From NCBI RefSeq assembly GCF_030060925.1, contig NZ_CP045455.1, forward strand, positions 744,001 to 808,000: 64,000 nt of DNA. Direction: 5' to 3'. Positions 33,010 to 44,361 of the stretch are shown in pieces (the stretch's first letter is position 1; every line of letters begins with the position of its first letter). Source of the stretch: Spiroplasma sp. SV19 (GTDB lineage Bacteria > Bacillota_I > Bacilli_A > Mycoplasmatales > Mycoplasmataceae). Both the position numbers and the translations under genes were made by a program. The notes under the pieces were generated by a model. The model made no database searches. It was not told the origin of the DNA and worked only from the letters and a program-made list of their open reading frames with translations.

Positions 33010-34974
33010 TTATTCTGCTTCAATTTCAATAATAATATCACGCAATTCTGCTGCTCGTTCAAAGTCAAGTTTTTCACTTGCTTCATACATTTCTTTTCGT
33101 AAATCGTGTAATAATGCTTCTTTTGCTGTTTTGTATTCTTTTGATTTCTTATTTTTAATTTTTTGTAACTTATCATCATGTCGTTTAATGTTAGTATAAT
33201 CACGAATACTTTTAATAATTGTTGTTGGAGTAATATGATATTTTTGGTTATACTCTTCTTGAATTCGACGACGTCGAGCAGTTTCAGCCATTGCCCTTGC
33301 CATTGCATCAGAAACATTATCAGCATATAAAATAACATGTCCACTAGCATTCCGTGCTGCTCGTCCTATCGTTTGGATTAAACTACGTTCATTACGTAAA
33401 AATCCTTGTTTATCAGCATCTAAAATACAAATTAATGAAACTTCTGGAATATCAATCCCTTCCCGAATCAAGTTAACACCAACAATGCAATCATAAACAC
33501 CCTTTCGTAAATCCAATAAAATTTGACTGCGTTCTAGTGTTTTTAATTCACTATGCAAATAAGCAACTTTAACATTTTGTTCTTGTAAATAACTTGTTAA
33601 ATCTTCTGACATTCGAATTGTTAAGGTCGTAATAAATACTCGCTCATTTTTTTCACGACGACTTTTAACTTGGGCAATAATGTCATCAATTTGACCGACC
33701 GTTCCTTTCACTTCAACGGTTGGATCCAATAAACCTGTTGGACGAATAATTTGTTCAACTACTTTTTGCTCAACTAATTCTAACTCATAATCACCTGGCG
33801 TTGCTGAAACATAAATAACATTCTTTAATTTCTGATTAAACTCATCAAAATTTAGCGGACGATTATCTAATGCACTTTTTAACCGAAATCCATAATTAAC
33901 TAGTGTTTCTTTCCGACTACGATCAGTATTATACATTGCCCGAATTTGGGGTAGTGACATATGTGATTCATCAATAATTGTTAAAAAATCATCACCAAAA
34001 AAATCAATTAAAGTATAAGGAGCTTCACCTTCATTTCGTAAATCTAAATGCCGTGAATAATTTTCAATCCCTGAACAAATACCACTTTCTCGTAACGAAT
34101 CTAAATCATATTCTGTTCGTTGTTTTAACCGTTGTGCCTCAACAATTTTTCCTTCTTGTTCTAATTCTGCTAGACGGACTTTTAATTCTGCTTCAATCCG
34201 TTTAATTGCCTCTACCAATCGTTCTGGAGAAGTAATATAATCCTGCGCCGGAAAAATGGTTAAGGTTGATAATCGTTGTGTAACATCACCAGTTAACCCA
34301 TCAATATATGCCAAGTCCTCAATCTCATCACCAAATAAATCAATTCGAATAAAAGTTTTAATATTTCATCCCGGAACAATTTTAATAACATCTCCTTTTG
34401 CACTAAAACTCCCCGGAATTAATTCAATATCATTTCGAACATATCCAGATGATACTAAAAAAATTGCTAAATCTTTCTTACTAATTTTTTGGTTTCGATC
34501 AACTTGGAAAAACGATTTTTTATATTCGTTCGGGTCTTGGGCTCCATAAATTGCAGCAACCGAAGCAACAACAATCACATCTTTTCGCGTTGTTAAAGCA
34601 TTAAAAGCACTTAAACGCATCATATCTAATTCCATATTTTGACGTGCATCCTTATCAATATATAAATCCTTACCAGGTAAATATGCTTCTGGTTGATAGA
34701 AGTCAAAATTTGAAACAAAATATTCCACTCGATTTTCAGGAAACATTTCTTTCAACTCAACATATAACTGCATTGCCAAAGTTTTGTTATGAGCCATTAC
34801 TAATGTTGGCTTTTGATAATTTTCAATAACATTTGCCATTGTAAATGTTTTTCCAGTCCCAGTGGCTCCCAATAAAACTTGATGTTTTTTATCTGCAAAT
34901 AAATTTGCTGTTAATTGTTCAATTGCTAACGGCTGGTCACCTGCTGGTAAATAATTAGCAGTTAATTTAAACAT
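33010..34974 (-). CDS. uvrB: Excinuclease ABC subunit B
   Basis: Damage-verifying helicase-like subunit of nucleotide excision repair, 654 residues. Walker [11 protein letters not shown] is near residue 37-46, the beta-hairpin region is [20 protein letters not shown]-type box [12 protein letters not shown], helicase motif [24 protein letters not shown], and a C-terminal UVR domain ([21 protein letters not shown]) that contacts UvrC. One TGA Trp (VPGWNIKTF). The start [15 protein letters not shown] has AGGGGAGT upstream. Its partner uvrA is 25 kb away. Confidence 0.97.
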
Positions 34975-35051
34975 TATGCCACTCCCCTTATACTATTCTT
35001 TTTGTTCTATTTTAATTATATCAATCTTCGCCTTAAATATTTTAAAAATAA

Positions 35052-35077
35052 AAAAAGTAAAATTAATTTTACTTTTT
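35052..35077 (-). terminator. Terminator after the repeat lipoprotein
   Basis: A perfect 26-base palindrome, AAAAAGTAAAATT followed by its complement, overlapping the stop codon of the lipoprotein gene and followed on the minus strand by T-rich sequence. It separates that operon from uvrB. Confidence 0.7.
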
Positions 35078-36593
35078 ATCCATTCGTAATATTAGCAACC
35101 GGAATATCAACTCCCGCTCAATAAATATCAACTGTTTCATTGGTTTTAAATTTCATAACTTGAACATCCATTTTATAAGTTCCAGTAACTTCACCACTAG
35201 CTGGCGTGATTGCTACTGTATATTTCCCTTCAACCAAGCTACCTCCGGCAGTTCCACCAGATGGCCGAGCATCAATTGTTGTATTTAAAATAACACCATT
35301 TTTATATTCTCTTGGCATTCATTTCAAAGTGGCTGCCTTAACTGCTGCTTTCAAATCATCTTCTTTATAATTACTATTTAAAAATGATGGCGCTGGAATT
35401 TTATTTGAAAACTTTGCTAAATCTAATTTAACAACTGGTTTATTTAAAACTCCAATTATAATTTCCAATTTTTTGACAACCGTTGTAGCCTTATCCTTTG
35501 CTGCAACAATAACTTTATATGGTTTTGCTAACAATGCTTTTGTATCATCAGTTTCATTCTCAACACTATATTCAATTTCAGCTTTATCAACTGCGGGAGC
35601 AACAAATGATTCAACATAATTTTTAACTGCTGCTTTTAAATCACTAACTTTGTTATCAACAGTTAAATCTACTGAAAAATATTTTGTTGGAATTGTTTCT
35701 AAATTAAATTTAAAATTAGCTTTATCAACAACATCAATTTTAAAGTTAGCTAATCCCTGAATTGTTTTAGCATCTTTTTTTGCTTCTAAACTGAGTTCAT
35801 AAGTTCCCACGGCCAATTTTCCTCCTGGTGTTCCACCACTTGGTCTAGTTTTTACAACTAAGTTGACCTCAGCAGGATCAATTTTAATATTACTTTCTTT
35901 ATCTAATTCAGCAATAATAATTTTTGTAATATCTGTTTCACTATCATCAGTTGTAAAAAAATCTTTTTTAAGTCAACCAAGATCAACCGCGCTTAAATCA
36001 GGTAAGACTGAATAACCATATTCATGAATTTTTGCTTTTCCACTAATATGGTAGTAACCCATCAATGTTTTCTTCGCAGCAGAACTGACTGTTGCTTTCT
36101 TATACATTGCAGCATCAACAAAATCTGATGATGGAACTAAACTCTGTGCAGTTTGAAACAATGTGCCACTTTCATTTGGCATAATTCTTGCAACAGCACC
36201 ATTAATTCCTGACGGTTTATCCTTACTATTGCCTAATAAAGTAACAGTATATAAAGCCACTGCCAACGAATTAACAGCCGTTGTCCCTTGGTCATTATTT
36301 GTTCATGGATTTAATGAAGAGTCTTCTAACGAAGGATAACGTTCCCATTGGTTTTGCAAAATCTCTTGATAATTATAATAAAACTTATTTTCAGCAGCAG
36401 AAGCACCTTTTATGTATAAAATATTATACATTAAAAAGTTATTAACAGCATTGATAACTGCTGGAGCTGCGGCTTTAGCAACTTGATTATTCCCAGGAAA
36501 ATCACCTAAACCATTTGTTTTACAACCAATAACATTAATTCCAACAGCTGCTGACAATGAAAAAGTTGTTAATAATGATAATAATTTTTTCAT
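35076..36593 (-). CDS. Repeat-containing surface lipoprotein (possibly spiralin-like)
   Basis: A 505-residue predicted lipoprotein. MKKLLSLLTTFSLSAAVG and the lipobox INVIGC place the acylated Cys near residue 24. The mature part contains two related modules of about 190 residues: TRPSGGTPGGKLAVGTYEL begins near residue 250 and ARPSGGTAGGSLVEGKYTV near residue 443, each preceded by a beta-rich, Lys/Val-rich region with DLKAAVK segments. Composition (Ala, Lys, Val, Thr, few aromatics) and SVENETDDTKA-type segments recall spiralin, but I cannot confirm homology. It is the last gene of a three-gene operon with two Pip/YhgE-type membrane proteins, starting 13 bases after the previous stop. Confidence 0.83.
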
Positions 36594-36606
36594 TTAGTGA
36601 CCCCCC

Positions 36607-38796
36607 TTAATCAATTGAATTCCGTTCCATTTTTTTAATTTGTCTTTTACTTAATTTTGTATAAGAGTATTTTTCGCTAATATTTGTAAACAATATTTCA
36701 TTAACTTTTGCTTTAATTTCTTTTTTCTGCTCTTTTGTTAAAATCAATAGAACACTTCTTTTATGAGCATACTCAGCAGTACTTTCAACTTGTGTCATTG
36801 CTTTAAAAATAACACTCATTCGATGTGTGCCATAATGGGCACGTAAGAACCGAACATGTAATGTTACTAATGTTATCACAATCATAATAATAGCCATTGT
36901 TAATAAGACTAAACAATTTTTAACAATATCTCATTGATAGTACCATAATTGTCCAGCACCTGATGCAATTCCATAAATAATATTTCCCATATTATGCATT
37001 GCATAAGTAAATGGCATAATATTTGATAATACATTATAGAATGGGTTTGACATAAACGCTGGGAATAAAATTCATCCACAAGCAAAGTTAAACATTAGCA
37101 CAACCATATTTAAGACTCGCGAAGAAACTTCATCGGGAATTGATAACCATATTCCCCCAACAATAAAAGTAAAGATAAAGCCAACATAAAGCGAAAATAA
37201 ATATAATAATCAGAATGATGAGCCTAATTGTCAAAATCCAATTGGTAATAACATTAATAATAAAATTGAAACTTGAATAATCATATTAACTTGTAAAATT
37301 AACATTTTACATAAATAATGTTGATAAAATCTAGTATTAGGTGTTCGTGACCGACGATTATAAATAATCGTTGAAGCAAAGATTCCAATAAAAGTTGCAA
37401 TCAAGATAAATGCTTCTCCTAAACCAATTCCATATTGACTATATTGTTTTCCAACTAAAGTATATGGCATTTTAAAAATATTTATTAAATTAGAACCTGT
37501 TTCAGTAAAACTTTTTGATGCTTCTGAAAATTCAGTGTAATTCATTTCTTTCCGGTTAAAACTAACCTGGTGGGTTATAAAATCAATATCAAATGCTGGT
37601 TTAGGATTTGGGTTTTTAATTTGAAATAAATCATTAACAATTGGCATTAACGAAATTGGTTGTATCCCTGTTAAGAACCGATAAATTTCATCAGCAATTT
37701 TTGAACTAATATAGTTTCCTGAAATTGCAACATCTAAAATATTTTTTAGGGCAATCGCTCTTTTTTGTACCGGAATATAATCACTTAATTTAACAGAGGC
37801 TCCCGCAATTGTCATTGGTGGAACCAATGTTGGATCAATAAATTCAAATAGAAAACGGTTAATATCTGCTTCTTGAATTGTTCGATCATTAGGATTTGTT
37901 GAATTTGGTGGATAATAACTAAACATTGTAAACAAAGTTGTTGCCATTAACTGTGGCAAAATTTGTGCACTTAATGCTTTTGTTAAATTTCCATAGAAAT
38001 TACTAATCATCCCACTTGCAAAATTTTGTCGAAATGTTCCTCAGAAAGTAATTCTATTTTTCAGAAATCAACGTAACTCTTTGATAATAATACCATTTAA
38101 TTCTGTTGCTGGTAGAACATGTGTTGGATCACCATCTTTACAAACATTATTACCATCAAAACCATCAAAACAAGCATAATTTGCTTTATTCATGTTAACA
38201 ATTAAAGTTGCCAAATGTTGGCTAAACCCTTGTGGAATTCGAATTTGAACTCAATATTTACTATCTAATTCACTAACATTTTGTCCTGAATAACGAACAT
38301 AATCTCCCGAAACTTTTCCAACTTTTAAATCATATGTAAAACGGTTAGTTTCTTTATTATAAAAACTTAATTTCGTTACAGCTTCATCAGAAATACTTGT
38401 ATAATAACCTATTTTCCCAACCATTTTTGCTTGTGAAGTACAATCTGCTTGATTATTAACAGTATAATCGAATGAAATTTCTTCTGCATTTAATAATGAA
38501 TCAGTTCCATCGGTTGATGGTGGCAAGTTTTTATCATCTTTATAAATCATACAAACATTAGCATCTTGATTAACAATTGCCATTGGTATTCTTTGCAAAT
38601 TTTGATACGGATTAAAGAAGGCTCAAATATAGAAAAACCCATAAATAAAAGTCATAAAACAACCAACAATAGCGATTACTTTATTAAATGGTTTTTCAAC
38701 AAAAAATGCACGTAATTCGTTTTTTAAAATATCACTGAATTTTGGTTTAATATCAGTGTTATTCTTTTTATTTACTTTGTACTCATCATTCTTCAT
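36607..38796 (-). CDS. Pip/YhgE-type membrane protein (ABC-2-like permease fold)
   Basis: A 729-residue membrane protein. One N-terminal transmembrane segment (VIAIVGCFMTFIYGFFYIW) is followed by IPMAIVNQD, matching the family signature [LV]P[VM]AVVN.D, a large extracytoplasmic domain of about 380 residues, then about five to six C-terminal transmembrane segments and a basic tail. Four Cys lie in the external domain (VCMIYKD, ADCTS, ACFDG, NVCKDG). Pip/YhgE proteins are linked to phage adsorption, type VII secretion (EsaA) and export, but no biochemical function is certain. It has TTAGGAGG before the ATG and sits 11 bases after a larger paralogue. Confidence 0.82.
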
Positions 38797-38807
38797 TGCT
38801 GGACCTC

Positions 38808-41800
38808 CTAATCTATTCCTTCGCGGTTATCATCATAAACATAATTTGTTCTTAACTTAACCAACTCTGCGTTATATTTTGCAAATTTAAATTTATTAGT
38901 AATTTTGTCTTTTTGCTGTTCAATAATTGAACGCAACTCACCTTCTAGGTTTTCAATTTCACGATTAATATTGGCAATTTTAGTATTAATTTTATGAATC
39001 TTAATGTTATATATTTCATCTTTTGTAATTTTTGATAATTTATAATTTTTATCTTTTTCTGCGTTTAATTCTTCTAATTGACGTTTTAATTTAGTAATGC
39101 GATCCTCAATATGACGATTAACTTGTGTTTTATTTGCCTCTAAATCTTTAATGCTATTTGCTAATATTAATAATTTTTCTTGATAAATTGCAATTACTCT
39201 TGATTCTGGTCTTATTTGTTTTAAATGATTTAATTGTTCTTTTTCTAAGTTATATTGAACAATTAATTTATTAATTTTTTTATCCTGAGGATTATCAAAA
39301 ACTGTTTTCTTCGTATTGCTATTTAACTCATCAATTTTCTTTTGTAAATATGTTAGTTGTTGACGTAAAGTATACACTTTTCGTAATTTTAATTTTGAAC
39401 TATTATCATTAATTGTTTGTGCTGCAAGTGTATATTGGTCTTTTAAATCATCATATTGTTCGCGTAATTTTAAAATACGCTTATAGTTTGGGTTGGTTTT
39501 CAACATTTCAATTTCTTTTCGTGCTACTTTAATTTTTTCACTTAAAGTTTCTAATTTTTGTTTTAATTTTTGTGATTTACGAATATCTTGACTATCATTT
39601 GTAATTTCAGCTTTTTGAACTAAAATAACATATTTTTGTTTAATTATTTCAAAACGGTTTCGATACACTTCAATCAATGCTTCTAATTTTTTACTTCGCA
39701 CAACCGCCGGGTCTTTATATAATGAATTAATTTTATCTTCTAAATCTTTAATCTTCTGTTCACGATGTTTTTCTTCAATATATCCTTTAATTAATAAAGC
39801 ATATTCTGCACTTAAATTATTAATAACACGACGACTTCTAACAAAGTCTTTTGTTACATCAATATTATCCATTGTTTCATAAATTTCTTTTAAACTAAAT
39901 GTTCCAAACATTTCAATTCGACGATAAATATATGCTGTTCCTAAACCAATTCCTAAAAATATTATTAAGAAAAGCATTAATGCGCCAAAACATCCTAAAA
40001 TTTCCGTATTGTACATGCTAACAATTCCTTCATTAGATGCAATTCCATACACAATATTACTCATTCCAAAAATAGTATATTTAAATGGCACAATATAACT
40101 AATTGCTTGGAAGAAGCCATTTTGTAAAATAACTGGGAAACTTCCTCCCCCGGCCGTTAAATTGAAGACAGTATAAATAATACATAAGAACCGCCCAACA
40201 TTATCATCTGGCATTGAATATCAAAGTGCCTGGGTTATTGTTGTTAAGACGGTCGCGGTGACAATCATTCACATCAACATATAAACAATTGGTGAACCTA
40301 GTTTTCCATAACCAACAGCTAATAGTCCTAAGAACAACAATAACGTTTGCGCATAAGACGTTATTAACATTGTAAATCATTTTGAAAAGTAGTGTTGGTA
40401 TCATTTTGCATTAGGGGTATAACTTTTTTTACGATAGATAAATGTCTGTGTAATGGCCCCAATTCATAATGAAATTGAAATAAAATATAATCCTAATCCA
40501 TATCCATATGTTCCAAATTCAGAACCTTGAATATGTTTATTGACACCAGTTGATTTTGATACATTATTTAAAAAATATTGAGTTACTGATAGTAATTTTG
40601 TTTTATAATCTGAAAAGTAAACACGTTGTTCTCATCTTGGATCATTATCTTTTGGGCTTCCTAAATCAGGAAACATAATTTGAAAAGCAAGTGGCAAAAT
40701 ATCAACCATCTTTAATTTAACAATTCCACCAACAGAAATCATAACGTCATTTTTAATATGACCAAACATTCTGTTAACAGATTCATATAACTTAGGATTA
40801 TTTTGTTTTAAATGCTGTAATGCTTTATATAAGTTTGATGGTTGGCCTGGTTTTGCTCCAGAACAAACTGTTCCATCACAATCATATGTACTAATGTTTT
40901 GAACAACAGCCATTATAAAATTATACATATTCTTTGGAATAATATAATATTCACCAAAATGAGAACTACCACCACCGTTTGAGCTTTCACCATGGTCTTG
41001 ACGTGATGCTAATCAAAACATTGTTTCTGGTGCTAATGTCGCTAAAATACTACTTGCTAAACTTCCAAAACCAACTTGTAACATATTCATCATATTACCA
41101 ACCATAAAACTATGCTCATATGTTGCTCAAAATTCCATCTTATTTGAACTAAAATAATCCATTGTTTTAAAGAAATCATTTTCATCATCATCAGTGAAAT
41201 TTGGCTCACCAATTTGTGCTAATCCTCGCATTAATTTATAAGTATTTAAAGAATAATCAGTTGGAATTTTTAATTGTACTCAATATTTACTATTTGGAGC
41301 AAAATTAGTTTCTGCTTCTTTCAAATATTTAATTGTTACTGCAATATCACCAACTGATGTTGCCAAATTTTTTGAATTTTCATCATATTTGTTATTGTTA
41401 GTAATAACACTATCAACTAATGAAGAATAACGATAATTAAGTTCATACTTATTAGGATCAAATCCTTCACTTTGATACCATTTACTTGCTTGTCCATTAC
41501 ATTCTTCTGAACTTTTTGCCTCTAAATAACCAACTTTAACTGCATTATCGATAAATTCAGTTCCACCTTTAGTATTGACATAAGCCACACAAGTTGCATC
41601 ATCACGGTTTACAATTGCCATTGGTACTTTTGAAATATTAGCAACCGGATCTCAAACTCCAGTAATACAAATAATTCCATACAAAAAAGACATAAAACAA
41701 ATTAATAAAAATCGTAACAAATGTTTTTTATCACGGGCAATAGAATTATATAATTCTGTTTTAAAAATTCTCCCAAATGTTGCGCGTCCATCTTTAATGT

Positions 41801-41909
41801 TATCCATAGTTCGTTTTTTGTTAAGTTCAGGATTAACAATTTTATTCTGATCAGACGAATCGTTTGGCTCAATATTTTCGCCAAAATCTTTTTCAGTATC
41901 TTTGTTCAT
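38808..41909 (-). CDS. Large Pip/YhgE-type membrane protein with C-terminal coiled coil
   Basis: A 1033-residue paralogue of the following gene. After a charged N-terminal tail come one transmembrane segment (LLRFLLICFMSFLYGIICI), the signature VPMAIVNRDD, an external domain with four Cys (TCVAY, EECNG, YDCDG, TVCSG), and a group of C-terminal transmembrane segments ending at about residue 660 (FLIIFLGIGLGTAYIY). The last 330 residues (about 700-1033) are almost entirely Lys/Glu/Leu/Ile heptad-like sequence, a long cytoplasmic coiled coil. Many TGA Trp codons. It is the first gene of the operon, behind a promoter at 41954-41983. Confidence 0.82.
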
Positions 41910-41953
41910 GTTAAAATAACCCCTTTAAATAATTACACTCATTTTTTAATCAT

Positions 41954-41983
41954 ATCATAAAAAGGGATATTAATCAATATCAA
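41954..41983 (-). promoter_or_regulatory. Promoter of the Pip/YhgE-lipoprotein operon
   Basis: On the minus strand TTGATA, an 18-base spacer and TATGAT lie about 45 bases upstream of the first start codon; the -35 element sits in an ATATTGATTAATAT-like palindromic stretch. Confidence 0.5.
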
Positions 41984-42189
41984 AAAAATAAATAAAATGA
42001 TACACGATACAAAAACAAATTGCAAGATTTTTTTCTGTTATTTTTTAAAATTTATAAATAAATTTCAATTTTTTGGAATTGTTAGAAGTAATTATGCTCA
42101 AAAAAACTATTTTAAAAAATTCTTGTAAAAAATACCAGATTATTAAAAAATATGGTATTGTAGAAATATATATAAAAAAGAGGAACAAA

Positions 42190-42837
42190 ATGAATACAAA
42201 CAAAGTAACAACAACTTCAAACCCAACACAACAAAAAAAAATTACCGTAGAAAACCAAAAAATTTTAACTGAATTAATGGCAATGCGTTTAAATGCTACA
42301 ACAATTGAACGATTATTACATTTTAAAAAAGGGCTAACACAGAGCCAAAAACAATTACTTTTATCAATTGCAAAAAATTTGACTCCAAAATCAACTTCAG
42401 AATCACCAAAAGTAAAAAAGGAAATGCCAAACAAAAAAACTAATAATAAAGAAAAAAAAGTTACAATTAAGCCCCAACAAGTTAAGCCTCCTACACAATT
42501 AGAATATATTAATGAGCATAAACATAAACGAATTACTCAAAAAATTAAAAAGACTAATTATGCAGGTAGAACAATCCCTAAACAAGAAAGTATTTCACAA
42601 CCACTAGTTAAGAAAGAAATTAAGCGAACAAGCATAAAGCAAAATAATAAACCAAAAAATGTTAGTCTAAAAAAGAAAGAAATTAAAATAAAGCAACCAA
42701 CTAACAATAAAAAATATCAAATTACAAAAAATAGCCCCTTCTTTGACTATGATCCTGGTTATACTAAACAATATAGTCGCCCAACAATATCGTTTTTAGT
42801 TAAAACAAATTATAAGACTTGAAATAAAATAAAATAA
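42190..42837 (+). CDS. Lysine-rich hypothetical protein
   Basis: A 215-residue very basic protein (mostly Lys, Thr, Asn, Gln) starting MNTNKVTTTSNPTQQ, with AGAGG six bases upstream. The frame stays open further upstream but without a binding site. Residues 20-60 (NQKILTELMAMRLNATTIER, LTQSQKQLLLSIAKNL) could form a small helical domain; the rest looks disordered with KKKEIK-type clusters, and the end (PFFDYDPGYTKQYSRP) is aromatic. It may bind nucleic acid or a filament, but nothing proves this. It stands alone between divergent and convergent genes, with its own terminator. Confidence 0.75.
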
Positions 42838-42878
42838 AAATATACCATAAATTGTTTAAAAACTACTCTATTGAAATT

Positions 42879-42920
42879 AAAAAGTTTAAGTTCTATTTTA
42901 TAATAAAACTTAAACTTTTT
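42879..42920. terminator. Bidirectional terminator
   Basis: A 14-base stem (AAAAAGTTTAAGTT and its complement) with a 14-base loop, between the lysine-rich gene and the convergent prs gene; A-run on one side and T-run on the other serve both strands. Confidence 0.85.
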
Positions 42921-42967
42921 AATAACTATTTTAGTATCTTATTTTCACTTAATATATTAAATGACAA

Positions 42968-43996
42968 CTATTTTATTCCTCTAATTTTTTCTACTAATTT
43001 TTTAATTTTTTTATTACATTTTAAATAGACATCTGATAAGCTACGTTTTTCAATCATTGCTTTAATCATTTGTGAAATTAAATCAGCGATTGAAATAACT
43101 TCTAAACCATCAAATAGACGGTCTTTATTAATATCAATTGTATTTGTAACAATAACTTTTTTAACGGTTCCATCATTAAGGACTTCAGTTAGTCGTTCTT
43201 TTGCTGGTGGTGAAAAAACACCATGACAAGCTAATAAATATACTTCTTTTGCCCCATTTTGTTTTAGAGCTTTAGCAGCACTACAAATTGTTCCAGCCGT
43301 ATCAATCATATCATCAACAATAAAACAAATTCGGTCTTTAACATCTCCTAAAACAAATTGAACTTCACTAACATTTGGTTTCGGGCGGCGTTTATCAATT
43401 ACCGCAATATTCCCTGCCAAACTTCCTAAACGATTAGCAACATCACGAGCACGAACTAATCCACCATGGTCTGGTGAAACAATTGTTACTTCTTCAGTAA
43501 TATGATCTTCTTCAATTTTGCGAATAATTGTTTTTACTAATTCTTGTGTTGATCGTAAGTCATCAACAGGCACATCAAAAAATCCCATTGATTGTGGTGA
43601 ATGTAAATCAACAGTCATCACTCTTGTTGCTCCCGCTGTTGTTAACATATTAGCAACTAATTTGCAAGTAATTGGTTGACGACCACGCGCTTTACGGTCT
43701 TGTCGCGCATAACCAAAGTAAGGAATAATTACATTAATACTTTGTGCACTTCCACGTTTTAAAGCATCAATGGCAATTAATAACTCCATTAAATTTTCAT
43801 TCACTGGCCATGATGTTGATTGAATAATATAAACATCTTTGCCACGAACTGAATTCATTGCTCGTACTAGAATTTCGCCATCAGCAAAACGAACAATTTC
43901 CATTTCTTCTCTTGTAACACCTAACATATTACAAATCTCATCTGCTAATTTAACTCCAGCAGACAGGCCATATATACTAAAACTTTTTTCTTCCAT
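42968..43996 (-). CDS. prs: Ribose-phosphate pyrophosphokinase
   Basis: Makes PRPP from ribose 5-phosphate and ATP for nucleotide salvage. The protein is 342 residues with FADGEILVRAMNSVRGKDVY, the ATP loop YFGYARQDRK, VMTVDLHSPQSMGFFD, VSPDHGG and the PRPP-binding signature FIVDDMIDTAGTI. It has no Trp TGA. The C-terminus is longer than usual by about 20 residues and basic (KCNKKIKKLVEKIRGIK). AGGAGG precedes the ATG. Upstream, the shared gap with the divergent NifU-like gene holds promoters for both. Confidence 0.96.
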   Translation of the reverse strand: MEEKSFSIYGLSAGVKLADEICNMLGVTREEMEIVRFADGEILVRAMNSVRGKDVYIIQSTSWPVNENLMELLIAIDALKRGSAQSINVIIPYFGYARQDRKARGRQPITCKLVANMLTTAGATRVMTVDLHSPQSMGFFDVPVDDLRSTQELVKTIIRKIEEDHITEEVTIVSPDHGGLVRARDVANRLGSLAGNIAVIDKRRPKPNVSEVQFVLGDVKDRICFIVDDMIDTAGTICSAAKALKQNGAKEVYLLACHGVFSPPAKERLTEVLNDGTVKKVIVTNTIDINKDRLFDGLEVISIADLISQMIKAMIEKRSLSDVYLKCNKKIKKLVEKIRGIK

Positions 43997-44055
43997 TAGT
44001 CCTCCTATAAAATTTTGGTATGAGATAAAAATTCAAATTGAATCCTTATTTATAT

Positions 44056-44084
44056 TATATACTTATCCGTAATGAATTAAACAA
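44056..44084 (-). promoter_or_regulatory. Promoter of prs
   Basis: On the minus strand TTGTTT, 17 bases, then TATATA (or TATAAT two bases further), about 60 bases upstream of the prs start codon. Confidence 0.45.
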
Positions 44085-44133
44085 TCTTTTATTAGAAAAT
44101 AATAATGATATAATAAATAATGAAGGTGATAAA

Positions 44134-44361
44134 ATGACACAAACAAATCAAGCAAAAGATATTATTGACAATCTTCGTCCCTATATTAACCAAGATGGTG
44201 GTGACATTGAATTTGTCGAAGTTAAAGATAATATTGTTTATGTTCGATTAGCGGGAGCATGCGTTGGGTGCGGATTAATTGATTCAACAATTAAAGATGG
44301 GGTTGAACAAATTGTTAAACAAGAAATGCCCGACATTAAAGCAGTAGAAGTTATTATGTAA
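44134..44361 (+). CDS. NifU-like C-terminal domain protein (Fe-S cluster carrier)
   Basis: A 75-residue protein consisting only of the NifU C-terminal domain. The segment DNLRPYINQDGGDIEFVEV and the cluster-binding C-V-G-C in LAGACVGCGLIDSTIKDGVE are conserved. These proteins carry [4Fe-4S] or [2Fe-2S] clusters to target proteins. The start MTQTNQAKD has GAAGGTGA upstream; the open frame continues further 5' without a site. No SUF genes lie nearby. Its stop overlaps the end of the convergent membrane protein gene by eight bases. Confidence 0.93.
   Translation: MTQTNQAKDIIDNLRPYINQDGGDIEFVEVKDNIVYVRLAGACVGCGLIDSTIKDGVEQIVKQEMPDIKAVEVIM

Noticed and set aside
33000-33350. Minus-strand frame within uvrB
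   Set aside because: Out-of-frame shadow of uvrB with low-complexity Lys/Gln sequence.
42131-42159. Inverted repeat AATACCA/TGGTATT as an operator
   Set aside because: Seven base pairs over a 15-base AT loop is weak and no regulator is adjacent; mentioned only as context.
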